From Hyperoodon ampullatus (lineage: Eukaryota > Chordata > Mammalia > Artiodactyla > Ziphiidae), in NCBI GenBank assembly GCA_949752795.1, contig OX457062.1, positions 91,625,777-91,689,776 of the forward strand: DNA of 64,000 bases, read 5' to 3'. Position numbers and translations under genes: made by a program. The notes under the pieces were generated by a model. The model was not told the origin of the DNA and made no database searches. It saw nothing but the letters and a program-made list of their open reading frames with translations. Numbering within the stretch: the stretch's first letter is position 1; each line of letters begins with the position of its first letter. Shown here in pieces: positions 45,201 to 57,655 of this stretch.

Positions 45201-45604
45201 GACTTCCCTGGTGGCGCAGTGGTTAAGGATCCGCCTGCCAATGCAGGGAACACAGGTTCGATCCCTGATCTGGGAAGATCCCACATGCCGCTGAGCAACT
45301 AAGCCCGTGCGCCACAACTACTGAGCCTGTGCTCTAGAGCCCGCAAGCCACAACTACTGAATCAGCCCACGTGCCACAACTACTGAAGCCCATGCGCCTA
45401 GAGCCTGTGCTCCACAACAGGAGTAGCCACTGAAGTGAGAAGCCTGCGCACCACAACGAAGAGTAGCCCCCGCTCACTGCAACTGGAGAAAGCCTGCATG
45501 CAGCAATGAAGACCCAACGCAGACAAAAATAAATAAATAAATAAGATCCCACATGCCACATGGCCCGGTCCCCCCCAAAAAAGATACCTAGAAATCAACA
45601 AAAA
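45201..45604 (+). mobile_element. CHR-type SINE (long form) with odd extended tail
   Basis: GGACTTCCCTGGTGGCGCAG to ..AACGCAGACAAAAATAAATAAATAAATAAG, followed by an additional GATCCCACATGCCACATGGC segment and A-rich sequence before the flanking TTTAAATAAATAGACC repeat (left copy at about 45184, right copy near 45610). Confidence 0.8.
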
Positions 45605-45652
45605 TAAATTTAAATAAATAAATAGACCTGTCACAATTAGAAGAGTTAACGG

Positions 45653-45692
<40 letters not shown>
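45653..45692 (+). repeat. (A)40 tract between a target-site duplication
   Basis: Forty uninterrupted A residues flanked by AGAAGAGTTAACGGAAA at 45639-45655 and 45692-45708. The duplication indicates endonuclease-primed insertion of a poly(A) tail with no body. Confidence 0.9.
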
Positions 45693-45694
<2 letters not shown>

Positions 45695-45719
45695 AGAGTT
45701 AACGGAAACAAGGAAAAGA

Positions 45720-47775
45720 AGAAAAGGATATTACTTTATTCATTAAAAAAGTCCCCAAACCTCATCTAGAAAGTAAATGAAAATAAGGTGATATCCCACT
45801 GAGTTAAGGACAAAGTTATAGTCAGGAAGGAATTGTCAGTGTTAGAAGAGATACTTGACAAAAATCTAAGCCCTTCATTTTATAAACGAAGACATTAAGA
45901 TCTAGATATAATGAATGTCTGGCCAATGTCAAATAGACAGTGGCAGAATTAAGACTAGAAGCCAATTTTAATTATCGTAGCTTACCACTAATTCATATTG
46001 TGATAAAGGTGGCAGTGGGGCCATTGTCATTGTATTATGTGGAGGAGGGGATTTTGCATAGCAATTTTGGATGTAAAATTTTTTTAATTAGCTGGAAATT
46101 ATCTAGCAAATTCTTAGATCAATTTATGGAAAATCTTCTAATTAAGAGCAATCTGAAACTTAAATTGACATTCCTAGGAGGTACTGAATCCCTTAGCCCT
46201 GTTTTCATCCAAGCCACAGTTGAATAACCACTTGCTGGGATGTTTTCTTTTTTTTCTTTTTTTTTAATTGAAAATGATGTTTTATTTGAATAAGGCATAA
46301 AATAAATTTATACTATTATAATTTATGCCAATCCCTATATTATGCTTACGTTTTATTTTTTTCTTAACTACAGACTTTTGCTGTGTTAATATATGTTGTG
46401 AATGATCATAGGATACATTTAACATATAGCGCTGGGATGTTTTAGAAGAGGTTCATGTATCCTCTTGTAGGATGAGCTACATGATGTCTAAGCTACTTCA
46501 AATCCCCCCACTTTTCTCTAAAATTTTTGGCCTAATCTCCTTTAATTACAGACAAAGCAACTGAGAGTCAGATACTGACTTGCCCAATGCCATACAGGCT
46601 ATTAATTTGGTGAGTTACAGAATTAATACATGCAGAGGTCAGAGATAATTCCGATAAATATTCAGAAGTGAGATGAAAATTTGAAATGACCCCCATGTTT
46701 TCTCTTCATTCAGATTCTCCCTGTTGTATTTTCTGATTTTAATCCCACCTCCCAAAGGTGGGATTTCTCCTTCCCTCTCAGAATCCCTGGTGTGTACACT
46801 AGATAACCGTCCCTCCGTGATTTCATTTATAATAATTCTGTGAGCTCTCTCTTATTACTCTCTTTATAATATTATGGAACCACATCTGATTTGGCATCAT
46901 TGCCACTGGCTAGATGGCTTAGAGACTTCAATTCTAATCTTACTTTAGCTAATGATTACATTATTTCTCTTACTTGGCGTCCAAAATATGAGGAGAATAC
47001 CCTATAAATCAGTTAAGAATGGGGAGGGGATGTGAGATAACAGTTATAAAAGTATGTACTGTGATATCTTGGATGAAAAGTGCTAGAGAAAGATGACGAA
47101 TTGCAATATACATCTGAACATATCAGTTTGTTCATTGATACCAAACTTCACAGGACATCAGCTGTAGCAGTATGGTTACCTAAAAGATGAGTATTAGTCT
47201 TGTGTGCCTTCACTATCATTACAAAGGGGATATTGTGTCTCTTTCCAAGGAATTTTATTTTTTTTTATAACTTCATCTTAATTTCTCTTTGTCACTGACC
47301 TCCCGTGTGGACTGAGAGGACAAGACAGCCCTGGATGAAATAGGAGTCAGAAAGTGTCATTGAGGATGCTTTATCTAGAAAGCTCCTTTTTCTCCCCCTT
47401 ACCTGTCCCAGCCCCATTCTGCCCCAGGTTTCTGTTATCCCATTTGGTGACAGACATGATGTTATATAAGGAGTCAAGTTAGAAAGAATTGCCTATGATT
47501 CCAATACAGAATGTATGAGGGAAATCCAGGATTTAAGCTTCCTTCTGAAGCCTTTAAGAAATTTTTTTAGTTTAAAAAAGACACACCTTTTGCATATATC
47601 TCTGTAACAAGAATAAATAAAAGAGTTGTTTAGAAATATTAACTAATATAATCCCTGGGAATTATCTGAACATTTCTAACATCCGTGCTCTCCCTAGCCT
47701 CCAGGGCTGCAGATAATGGAGTAATCATGTGTGCTTGCCAATATTCTAACCAGAAGTTAAAGAATGGCCAAACAG
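45720..47775. other. BSX-JHY intergenic sequence
   Basis: Weak reverse-MIR-like pieces at about 45870-45960 and 46520-46640, and a T-rich old LINE-like patch at 46245-46435. No gene supported. Confidence 0.3.
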
Positions 47776-47776
47776 G

Positions 47777-47915
47777 GAATTCCCTGGCCATCCAGTAGTT
47801 GGGACTCCGCTCTTTCACCCACCAAGGGCATGCGTTCCATCTCTGGTTGGGGAAACTAAGATCCTGCAAGCTGCAGGGCAGCAATCAATACCTACGTACA
47901 TACATACATATACCA
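47777..47915 (+). mobile_element. Short tRNA-derived SINE
   Basis: GGAATTCCCTGGCCATCCAG..GCATGCGTTCCATCTCTGG..AAACTAAGATCCTGCAAG followed by a TACA-type tail (ACATACATACATA). Confidence 0.8.
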
Positions 47916-48657
47916 AATAATCTTTATTCCTCCTCAGTGCTTCACTTGGGAAGGGAAACAAACTATAGAAAGCAATGGGAATAAAGATAGGAGATGGCTC
48001 TTTATCCTGAATTTAAGATGGAAATAATTTACAAGCTAAAAACAAAATAATGAATACTTTATGCTTGCTCTGCCCTTTTCTCATCTGTTTTTTTCCTCTA
48101 GTTCCTAAGTTCTCTAATTTTAATTTTAAAGATTTGAGCTTTATCATTTACCTGTGCACAGTGTTTAAAAAGTCAAATAGTTCTACAAGGATTATTTAAA
48201 AAGGAAGCAGTCCCCTGTCCCCTTCCCTATTTTCTTCACTACAGAGGCAACCAGTTTCTGTTTTGGGCTGATTGTTTTGGTATCTTATCTACCTTCATGT
48301 TTCTAAATGATGTCACCGAATTGCTTCTTTTTGGTGTTTCTATTTCAGGAATTATCTAGTACTTCATGCTATAAAAGATGAAGATGTAGTTCTCTTTCTC
48401 CCCTGTTCCCACCACATATGTGCATCCTCTCTTATCTCTCCTCTCAAAACTGTAATTTTGCTTAGAGCATTATTATGATGTGCATATGTAATTCTCAGCT
48501 AAGCCAGGTAATCAGCTGCGATTACTTTACTTTTCCTGCAAGGCTTTTTGTTTTTCTTGGAATGAAGGCTCATTTTATTATTCTTAATTTTTAGTGTACT
48601 TGTGACTAATTTAACTCCAATTCTTCACCATTTGTCTCTACCTCCCTCCCAAATGTT
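47916..48657. other. Intergenic sequence with old L1-like portion
   Basis: GTGTTTAAAAAGTCAAATAG..AAGCAGTCCCCTGTCCCC near 48160-48230 resembles old L1 3' sequence. Otherwise unassigned. Confidence 0.3.
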
Positions 48658-48669
48658 CATGTATTTTTA

Positions 48670-49984
48670 AAAAATTTTTACTGGAGTAGAGTTGCTTTAC
48701 AGTATTGTGTTAGTTTATACTGTACAGCAAAGTGAATCAGCTATACATATATACATATCCCTTCTTTTTTTGGATTTCCTTCTCATTTAGGTCACCACAG
48801 AGCATTGAGTAGAGTTCCCTGTCCTATACAGTAGGTTCTCATTAGTTATCTGTTTTATGCATAGTATCAATAGTGTATATATGTCAATCCCAGTCTCCCA
48901 ATTCATCCCACCGCCCCCTTCTCCCTTGGTATCCATACTTTTGTTCTCTACGTCTGTCTCTCTCTTTCTGCTTTGTAAATAAGATTGTCTATACCATTTT
49001 TTTCAGATTCCACATATATACATTAATATATGATATTTGTTTTTCTCTTTCTGACTTACTTCCCTCTGTATGACAGTCTCTAGGTCCATCCATATCTCTA
49101 CAAATGACCCAATTTTGTTCCTTTTTATGGCTGAGTAATATTCCATTGTATGTGTGTACCACATTTTTTTTTTTTTTTTTTTTTTGCAGTACGCAGGCTT
49201 CTCACTGTTGTGGCCTCTCCCATTGCGGAGCACAGGCTCCGGACGCTCAGGCCCAGCAGTCATGGCTCACGGGCCCAGCCGCTCATGCGGCACGTGGGAT
49301 CTTTCCAGACTGGGGCACGAACCCGTGTCCCCTGCATCGGCAGGCGGACTCTCAACCACTGCGCCACCAGGGAAGCCCTGTGTACCACATCTTTATCCAT
49401 TCCTCTGTTGATGGACATTTAGGTTGCTTCCCTGTCCTGGCTATTGTAAATAGTGCTGCAATGAACATTGGTGTGCATGTGTCTTTTTGAATTATGGTTT
49501 TCTCTGGGTATATGCCCAGGAGTGGGATTGCTGGCTCATATGGTAGTTCTGTTTTTAGTTTTTTAAGGAATCTCCGTTCTGTTCTCCATAGTGGCTGTAC
49601 CAATTTACATTCCCACCAACAGTGTAGGAGGGTGCCCTTTTCTCCACACCTTCTCCAGCATTTATTGTTTGTAGATTTTGTGATGATGGCCATTCTGACC
49701 TGTGTGAGGTGATACCTCATTGTAGTTTTGATGTGCATTTCTCTAATAATTAGTGATGTTGAGCATTTTTTCATGTGTTTGTTGACCATCTGTATGTCTT
49801 CTTTGGTGAAATGTCTATTTAGATCTTCCACCCATTTTTGGATTGGGTTGTTTGTTTTTTTGATATTGAGCTGCATGAGCTGCTTGTATATTTTGTTAAT
49901 CCTTTGTCAGTTGCTTCATTTGTAAATATTTTCTCCCATTCTGAGGGTTGTCTTTCCATCTTGTTTATGGTTTCCTTTGCTGTG
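48670..49984 (-). mobile_element. 5'-truncated L1 with TSD, interrupted by a SINE
   Basis: Antisense L1 3' UTR and ORF2 3' part. The duplication CATGTATTYTTA is at 48658-48669 and 49985-49996. An ORF2 C-terminal remnant stays open for about 170 codons (49352-49876, minus strand) until the CHR SINE at 49165-49378 cuts it. Not a functional gene. Confidence 0.8.
49165..49378 (-). mobile_element. CHR-2-type short SINE with 12-base TSD
   Basis: T-tail, GCAGTACGCAGGCTTCTCAC to ..CGCCACCAGGGAAGCCC. TGTGTACCACAT is at 49153-49164 and 49379-49390, inside the L1. Confidence 0.95.
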
Positions 49985-49996
49985 CATGTATTCTTA

Positions 49997-51030
49997 ACAT
50001 TTTGATTTCCTGAACAAATTTCTCCCAGAGCCCCCTGGTCTGCTCCCCTATGGATTCTGGGTCAATGCATCTTCCTTCCTCTTCATTTCAGGCATTCCTT
50101 TCATTTTACTCTTGTTTCCTGTATCTTCCTTTTTCTTGATTTACTCTCTCATTTTGGTGGAGCACACGGTCCTGTAGTTTCCTTATTGGTGTGTGAAAAG
50201 TCAATGTTTTGAGATCATTCTTGTATAAAAACATCTTTATTCTAGTTTCATGCTTTATTAGTATTTTGGCTAAGTATAGAATTCTCAATTGGAAATTATT
50301 TTGAATACTTTTGAATAATTTTGAAAGCATCATTCAATTGCTTTTTAGCTTCCAATTGCTGCTGTGAAGTCTAACGCCATTTTGATTCTTGATTCTTTAT
50401 ATATCCTGTTTTATTTATTCATTTGTTTTCCTTTTTGGAAGCTTGTAGGGTACTCTCTTTGGAGCCAGTGTACTGAAATTTTGCAGTGATATGCCTGCGT
50501 TGGAGGTCTGTTTTCACCCACTCTTTTGGATACTCAATAGGCCCTTTCAGTCTGAAAACTCGTTTTTTTCAGTTATGGGAAATTTTCTTGAATTCTTTGA
50601 TGATTTCTCTTCCTTTTTTTCTATGTTCTTTATGGAACTCCTATTATTTTGATTTTTTTCAGCCTCCTGGATTTATCCTCTAAATTTATTCCTTTCTCTC
50701 CTATTGTCTATATTTTTGCCTTTTTGCTCTGCTTTCTGAAAACATTCTGAATGTTATCTTGTAACCTTTGAATTTTTTATTTCAGCAATCATGTTTCTAA
50801 TTCCAAAGATCTCTTTAATTTCCTCCTCCTCCTTTTTAATGGTATCGCATATAATATCTTCAGATGTTTGGAAGTCCTTGATTGTGTGCTCATATTTAAG
50901 TAGGAGAAATAAAAAGCTAATAGGAAGCTCTGAATACCCAGTGCGACCTGCTGACTGTGAACTTTCCTATAGGATAACATGGTTGAGTTCTTCAGTTGGA
51001 GAACCTCTGAAATCAGAATGTTTAGCTCTT
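49997..51030. mobile_element. Old repeat debris, family unresolved
   Basis: TTTTGAAAGCATCATTCAATTGC, CCAATTGCTGCTGTGAAGTC and similar T-rich text read like reverse-oriented old LINE sequence. Frames in it are short. Confidence 0.3.
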
Positions 51031-52189
51031 TTCTTTTAGGCTGGTCAGATTCCCCAGAGAAGAGTTTTCCAAACTCCTGCTTATAGGACGAAGGCCCAAC
51101 ATTCTGGGGACCACGTGTCAGAGGAGGACCAGAGGTCTCTGTATTTAGAACACCTGTGCTCACTGTCGTCTCTGTTCTCAGGATGGTGCCTCATAGCAGC
51201 CCGTTGTTTCTCACTCCTGAGACTCTGTAGAGGGTCAAGCAGCCTTCTACCAGGGTGGTGGAGGGAAGTCATCCTTCATTTAACCCCCTCACCTTCTTCC
51301 CCCCCTGCTTCCAGCAGTAATGGACACCGTCAGTTCCTGAGCATTTTGGGCATTCTGTAGTGTATATCAGATTGATTCTTGGATTTTCCCATTGCCTGGT
51401 TACGATTTAGTATTTTTGGAGGCTTCCAATTATTATTATGATTTTGCAATTTATTCATCTGCTTTCCAGTGTTTAAAAAGCTGCTACTGGTATCCCTCTC
51501 CCTGTTCTCCCTGTTCTTATATGTTTATGCCTTTAAAAAACCCGTTACTGTGATTTTAGTGGGGGCTTGCCAAGGGAGTGAAACAGATGTGTGCGTGCGT
51601 GTGCATGTGTGTGTGGGTGCTCAATCTACCGTATTTATCCAGATGTCTCATAATTTGAATCTAAGATTATTTTATTCTGGCTTTTACAAGGAGTGATGGA
51701 GGTATTGATCTTTTACCTTGATGTTTCTTTTATGTAACTGAATTTGTTAAGTTCAAGAGAGTTGCCTTATCATTGGAACATATTAAAAGGCTGACTTCAT
51801 TACCAAAGCACAGGATAGCCCTTCTGACCTCATATTCAGTGATGTACTACCAACGGCTTGGGATCTATCCATTTTGAAAGCATTGGAGGTTAGTTAGTCC
51901 TTAAGAATCTTTGTCTGTGAAAGGTCCTGAATAGTTTTGCAGGATATTCGTAGAAATTTCAAGGTGAGGGAATTTATGTTATTTCATTTTCCTTGGTCTC
52001 AGATTAATTTAAAACCTGGGTCCTTAATTCTCTGAGTAGAGAATCAGAAAAGATAAACAGAGAAAGCAAAACAGAGCCACACAGAAATACACACATACAC
52101 ACACACATGCACGGGCGCGCTTATAAAGAGAATGATGCAAACAGGACAAGGAGAATTGGAAGGTGATCAGTTAAGACATTAAGTGTTTT
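51031..52189. other. Intergenic sequence
   Basis: No gene. GT-rich patch near 51588-51620 and AC-rich patch near 52088-52110. Confidence 0.3.
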
Positions 52190-52660
52190 GTGACGCATGG
52201 ACGCGTCTGCATTTTGCCCTGATAACAGGCCATCAGCTCGTTTTCAGAGGACTGCTGCCTTCTTCAGCTCAATCCGCAGATCAAAGCAAAACTGTCTGCT
52301 TGCATTTTGCAGTCAGAATGGGGATGCTAATTTATACTCCTTAATGTGTGAGGGTAAGGGACTCCTTCAATTAACTGAATTCTATAGCTGGCAAAATAAA
52401 AGGTATACAAAGAGGCGCAGGCTGGAAGAGCCGAAATTCTCATTAAATCAAAAGGTCCAGTATTCATTACCTCGTGCATCTGAGGCTAAACACTAAATAT
52501 GGGGATCATCAAAGGAGGTTTAATGGTTTAATTATATTAGAATATAATCTAATTAAAGCATTAGACACGGCAAATAGTTCTTTGATATTCATCTAAAGGT
52601 TTCATTAAAAATGGGTACTTGAGGTTTGTATGATAGATTATCAATTTTAAGTAGAGACAG
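52190..52660. promoter_or_regulatory. Candidate conserved enhancer F downstream of BSX
   Basis: A repeat-free block about 11 kb downstream of BSX. It contains ACGCATGGACGCGTCTGC near 52193, CAATTAA (52368-52374), GTTTAATTATATTAG (about 52526-52540), TCTAATTAAAGC (52548-52559), CCGCAGATCAAAG, ATCATCAAAGG and GTTTCATTAAAAATG, i.e. homeodomain and TCF-like cores. A reading frame of about 99 codons over its first part has no splice signals or protein-like composition. Confidence 0.4.
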
Positions 52661-53214
52661 CATCCTTGGTACTGATTCAAAGTGTCACCATTGTGTGGAA
52701 GCAGGGGAAATGGGAAAAGACGTCACTGCCAGGTGACAGGTTAGAGATACAAGGTAAGGCCAACAAGGATTCATGATAGCGATTTTGATCACTGTCCGCA
52801 TGACAAATAAGAAAGCATAAGGATTAATTTAGGAGACACATTTGCCACAGAGGAAAGAGTCCATTTGGGGCCCAAATTATTTGGTGTAGAGATCTACAGT
52901 GGTTTTTTTCACTGGACATGCATTCTGTTCTCTACTTCCTTCTCCTGTATAGACAGCTTCCCAAAGGATAACTGATTATACTTCGTGGGTTTTAAATTTC
53001 TGAAGGTTATTTCTCCCAGTGTCAAATTTGCACCATAAGGATATCTACTATTTAAGCATCTCTTGCAAAAGCTTGGGACTCCAGCAATAAGAGGTACTCT
53101 CAAAAGCCAGTCTAGCAGCCCCAGTAGCAGGTCTGGTCTCTACGAGCTGTCAACTCATAAAGAAAATTTGTGAAATCTTGTCAGGTATTTCCAGGGTTTC
53201 ACTAAATTTATTTG

Positions 53215-53345
53215 CCTGAAATGCTCATATCATTGTAATCCTCTCGACCTGTTAGAGCTGTTTAATAGCAGAAGACCATTTATTCAGCTTATTGAAAATT
53301 AATTACTTATATTGCCCAGGTTTGCAAGGGGACAATGAAAAGGCA
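53215..53345. promoter_or_regulatory. Candidate small conserved element G
   Basis: A short island with GAGCTGTTTAATAGC, TTATTCAGCTTATTG and AAAATTAATTACTTATATTG (near 53294-53313). Repeat-free and enhancer-like in texture; weak on its own. Confidence 0.22.
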
Positions 53346-55539
53346 GTGGAGAGGCAGCAAGGGAGATAAACCTTGCCCGCCAAATTCTTTTTTCTTCTCT
53401 TCATTTTACCCAAAGAGGCCCTATACTGAGTGGTAGGGAGAGCTGAAAAGTCTGTTCATTTTGCATCTTATTGCATCTCTCACTGTGATGTTTTCATAAC
53501 CTTTTGGGAAAGCCCCAACTTTTCAGTTATTCCACTGAACCAAAATTAAGTAACCAAACATGAAGAATGGGAATCTTTAAGATGAGAGAATAAAATGAAT
53601 GAACGAATGAATGAATGAAAGAAAAACCCGCCATCCAAAACCTTTTGCTTTCCAGTGAATGGATGTTTGCTTAGGAAATTGAGACATTTTGTATTTTCTC
53701 TGTACCTTTGTGAGAAAGATGTGTGGCTTTGCTTAATGAAGTTGAGAGGGGGAGTAGAAACAAATACTGTACTTAATCTGGAGGCAGTGAGTTGCGGGGA
53801 CAATTCTGAATATCAGATTTTTTAGCTATTCTGAGATCGTACTTCAGTATATTTTAAAAAGTGGAATAGATAGCTAAATAAAATTTTATTAGAATACATA
53901 ATTCTCCTTTTTTGCCTTTATACTATAGAAATTTTGCCTGACAATATAGACCATTTCTTATAATGAGGGATACAGAGGGAGGAGATACTGGATAGACAAA
54001 ATCCACAATAATGAAAAACTGACTTTGTGCTACTGTTTAAATCCTGTCTCACAGGGAAAACAACTAAAGAGGCAATGCAGCATTTATGTGTCCTTTCGTC
54101 TTTCTGTTTTTATCCATTTAGGAATAAAAGTTATGAAAACTCACTTAGCATTAGGGAGAAGTCCTATAGTCATCCTGTAGAATACTTGAGTGTTAGAGGA
54201 AATGTGTATTATTCAAGATTTATTCTTACTCTGATAGGAAAAGGTGATCTTTAAAAAGGCATATTTAGGAAAGCAACCTTAATTTTTCCTTAAGAACTTT
54301 ATATTTTCAAGTGCAACTTCTAATATAATGGTAATATATGTTTTGAAGCACATGTTAGAGTTAGTTAAACTGGTCCTGGTATGTGCAGACTATCACCCCA
54401 ATTCAATTCATCTTATGCAATTTTTCAATAAGTAATTAAAAAAGAATCCCTCCTGAGTTTATCCAGTCTGATATTGTAGACAATTATATTGTAGACAATT
54501 TTCTATCAATTCAAAGTTCTCAATTAGCTCCAGTGTTGTTCTAATTACTGGATGTGTTTTCAAGCAACTTCCAGCTAATAACTGTTGGGATGAAGAGTCA
54601 TTTTCTCGCTCTAGACTAGACTGTGCATGCTCATGCTTGCTGTGATGTTTTGACAATGATTCATTAACCAATAATAAGGCCCCAATTGGAACAATTAGAC
54701 ATCGATGCCTTTGCTAGGCTGACCTTTTATTTTGTTCCTCAATATTGTCTTTTCTTCAGTTGGTTTCTAGATAACTCCCAAGAGACTCCTTACTATACAA
54801 AGCAATATCATGATGACAGCTGTCATTAAATTCAGCTACTTGTACAAAAGCTGCCTCTAGGAGGATGCTCTTGTTGGAAACTCAAGATGGAAAAACATCA
54901 TAAAAGGAGTCTATAATAAGAAAGAATACATGATTTAAAGGTCCTTTATACCAGTTCATAGAGATTAGGGAGTTAGGCACTATGTCTTTCAATGGCTTGT
55001 ATAACATCTGGTCAAATCCAGGCCCTCCATCATTACGTCACTCAAGTTTATGGTTCCTTGTCTTCTAATAGGCAGATTATTTTTATTTCCTAAATATCTG
55101 AAACAGAAATATGATAAAAATTGATCACTGATCCACTCAGGTCTATAAAAGATCAATGTTATTGTTAATAGTACAATTGCCTTTAAAGGAGGAACCAGAC
55201 AAGCGTTTGTCATTTACTGCTTTTGCAGAATCTCTACCCTGTCTTAGTATCATGGTGCCTTAGTGCCATTCTGCTGGATCTTACCATTGTGGGATGACTT
55301 GGGGCCAGATGAAGCCTATTTTGATCTATTCTTTGATTTCAACCCCAAGCTTTCAGCAAGTATGTTCTCTTTTTTAGTCAAACTCATTTTAGATGCCGCC
55401 TGTCACTTTCCGTGTTTGTGTACAAAGAATTTTGATTGCTCTAGGGTCATATATACTGGATGGTAAAGCTTTGCCTTGAGTGTAAAGTTCCTGTGAAATG
55501 TTGTTTGATATCAACTGGATCATTGAACCTGCTTCAGCT
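53346..55539. other. Intergenic sequence
   Basis: AT-rich unique sequence with a short (GAAT)n near 53598-53618 and a small direct repeat TATTGTAGACAATT near 54473-54500. No supported gene. 52661-53214 is likewise unassigned. Confidence 0.3.
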
Positions 55540-55553
55540 GGGTGTGGGTTCTT

Positions 55554-55783
55554 TTTTTTTGTGTGTGTGTGACTTTTTTTTTTTTTTTTTGCGGTACGCG
55601 GGCCTCTCACTGTTGTGGCCTCTCCTGTTGTGGAACACAGGATCCGGACGCACAGGCTCAGCGGCCATGGCTCACGGGCCCAGCCGCTCCGCAGCATGTG
55701 GGATCCTCCCAGACCGGGGCACGAACCCGTGTCCCCTGCAGCGGCAGGCGGACTCCCAACCACTGCCCCACCAGGGAAGCCCA
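55554..55783 (-). mobile_element. CHR-2-type short SINE with 14-base TSD
   Basis: T/GT-rich tail, GCGGTACGCGGGCCTCTCAC to ..CCCCACCAGGGAAGCCCA. GGGTGTGGGTTCTT is at 55540-55553 and 55784-55797. Confidence 0.95.
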
Positions 55784-55797
55784 GGGTGTGGGTTCTT

Positions 55798-56215
55798 AAT
55801 AGTAGGTGTGAAAGTGCCTGGAGGATTTAATGCTTAGGCTGAGAGAAATGGTTAGGAAGAGGTTTTTAAATGTTCTGAAAAAAAAAAAAAATTGAAATAG
55901 TGTCTCTTTTATTGGTCAACATTTGAGTTGCATTGTAGATGTCTCTTACAACTTCATCAATGTAGTAATAAAGTTGCCAGACTGTACATGTTAAAAATGC
56001 AAGGTAGATAGTAAAGCGTATTTCTAAAAATGGAACGTAAATGATGGAAGTTCATGTCCCAAATTGAAACATATAATTACATCCTCTTTGCCCACACAGA
56101 AAAACAAGAACGCTCTTCCCACAAACAAATAATCCAATAGTGCTCCCCTTGCTGTTGAAAGATTGGAGTTTAGACCTGGCTAGTCTCCCATTGTAGGACT
56201 GAAGGACTTCAGAGT
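55798..56215. other. Unique intergenic sequence
   Basis: Nothing recognised between the two short SINEs. Confidence 0.3.
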
Positions 56216-56230
56216 CACTTATCCTTTCTT

Positions 56231-56447
56231 TCTTTCTTTTTTTTTTTTTTTTTTTGCCATACGCGGGCCTCTCACTGTTGTGGCCTCTCCCGTTGTGGAG
56301 CACAGGCTCCGGACGCGCAGGCTCAGCGGACACGTCTCACGGGCCCAGCCGCTCCGAGGCATGTGGGTTCTTCCCGGACCGGGGCACGAACCCGTGTCCC
56401 CTGCATCGGCAGGCGGACCCTCAACCACTGCGCCACCAGGGAAGCCC
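56231..56447 (-). mobile_element. CHR-2-type short SINE with 15-base TSD
   Basis: T-tail, GCCATACGCGGGCCTCTCAC to ..GCGCCACCAGGGAAGCCC. CACTTATCCTTTCTT is at 56216-56230 and 56448-56462. Confidence 0.95.
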
Positions 56448-56462
56448 CACTTATCCTTTCTT

Positions 56463-57610
56463 GATCTCCATTTCTGCTTCTGAAAAATTGGCACTTGAAC
56501 AAGATAAACCCCTTCCAAGCTCTAAATTCCTTTAAGATAATTTAGTAGAAATGGAATGTTTAAAAAATTTACCCTGTCCCTTTAAAAATGAAAATATGGA
56601 AATGTCTCTTATGCATTATTTTTAGCTTCCAGAGCAAGTTTTAAAATATAGGGAAAAAAATCATTCTATCTCATGTTTCTAGAAAAGTCTTTAAACATGT
56701 ACCTTGAAGGGTCCTCTTCTTTTACAGATACATTTTAGGAGCAGCTTGGGCTGTGATTTTCCTGAACTAACTCCTCATATATGCTATGATTTTCCAAATA
56801 CTACTGAAACGTGATTCTCCAGTTTACTGTTTTATGTTCACAGATACTTGTTATCTTTCCAGACTTTCAATGCTGTTTCCAGTATTAAGAAAAAGTTTTG
56901 TACAGGCAGCTTTTCTACCACATTGTGGTATATGTAAAATTTATACAATATAGGAATAAATCTCCAAAGCCAGTCCTTATGCCACCTGTATAGAGAAACA
57001 GATTTTCCCTAAATTATTGTTAAATGTGTCCATTTCTGGATGTAGCCATCTAAGAATGCAATGCCCATCTAGTACAAGCAAGTAAGTAAAATTTAAATCC
57101 TAATTTAATAGGATTTAAAATAGTCCCAGGGACTATTTTAAGACCTGGGAATTTCACAATGTTTATGCAGTTTCAAAAGATTCTTTAAAAGGGAAAAAAT
57201 ATTTATTAATATTGACATTCAGTAGGATGTTTTTGTCTCAGTGCTTTTGTGTGGAAGCACACATTTGATGATATTTTAAGATATTTTTGATGGCAAGATG
57301 TTCAGCAAATTTATATACTTGGAGTCAGCAGCTTTGAGAAAGTGTCTCTCTCAGAGGTGCCCGAGTTGAGTGCTTTTGGACTTGGTGGATTTCTAATTAA
57401 TATCTTGATGCTCTGTTAGAACAACATTGAGATTTGTTTTACTTGAGTAGCACATCTAGAAACACTTTCATTTTTAAAATTTTACATATAAACCCTTGGC
57501 TAAATTTAGAGAATTTTGAAATATTTTGGAAATGATATCGCAAAATTTACCTGTGTTTAGTCCAAGTTGAGTTCTTTTCGATAGAAACTGAAGTGTTTAT
57601 AGTTTTTTTT
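56463..57610. other. AT-rich intergenic sequence between BSX and JHY
   Basis: No recognisable gene, repeat or dense motif cluster; contains TCCTAATTTAATAGGATTTAAAATAGTCCCAGGGACTATTTTAA-type inverted segments near 57098-57141. Confidence 0.3.
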
Positions 57611-57655
57611 TTTAATCAGAAAAATGAGAAAGAAACTGAAGTAGATACATTTATT
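57611..57655 (-). terminator. JHY: Candidate JHY poly(A) signals
   Basis: On the minus strand AATAAA lies at 57655-57650 and ATTAAA at 57616-57611, about 370-410 bases past the JHY stop codon. They are the nearest canonical signals and would give a short 3' UTR spanning about 57.6-58.02 kb. Confidence 0.4.

Noticed and set aside
49352..49876. 174-codon minus-strand frame with reverse-transcriptase-like C-terminal text
   Set aside because: It is the 3' part of L1 ORF2 in a 5'-truncated element, cut by a SINE. A dead L1 copy, not a host gene.
52197..52496. 99-codon frame in candidate enhancer F
   Set aside because: No flanking splice signals and the block looks regulatory, with AT-rich motif clusters; not protein-like.
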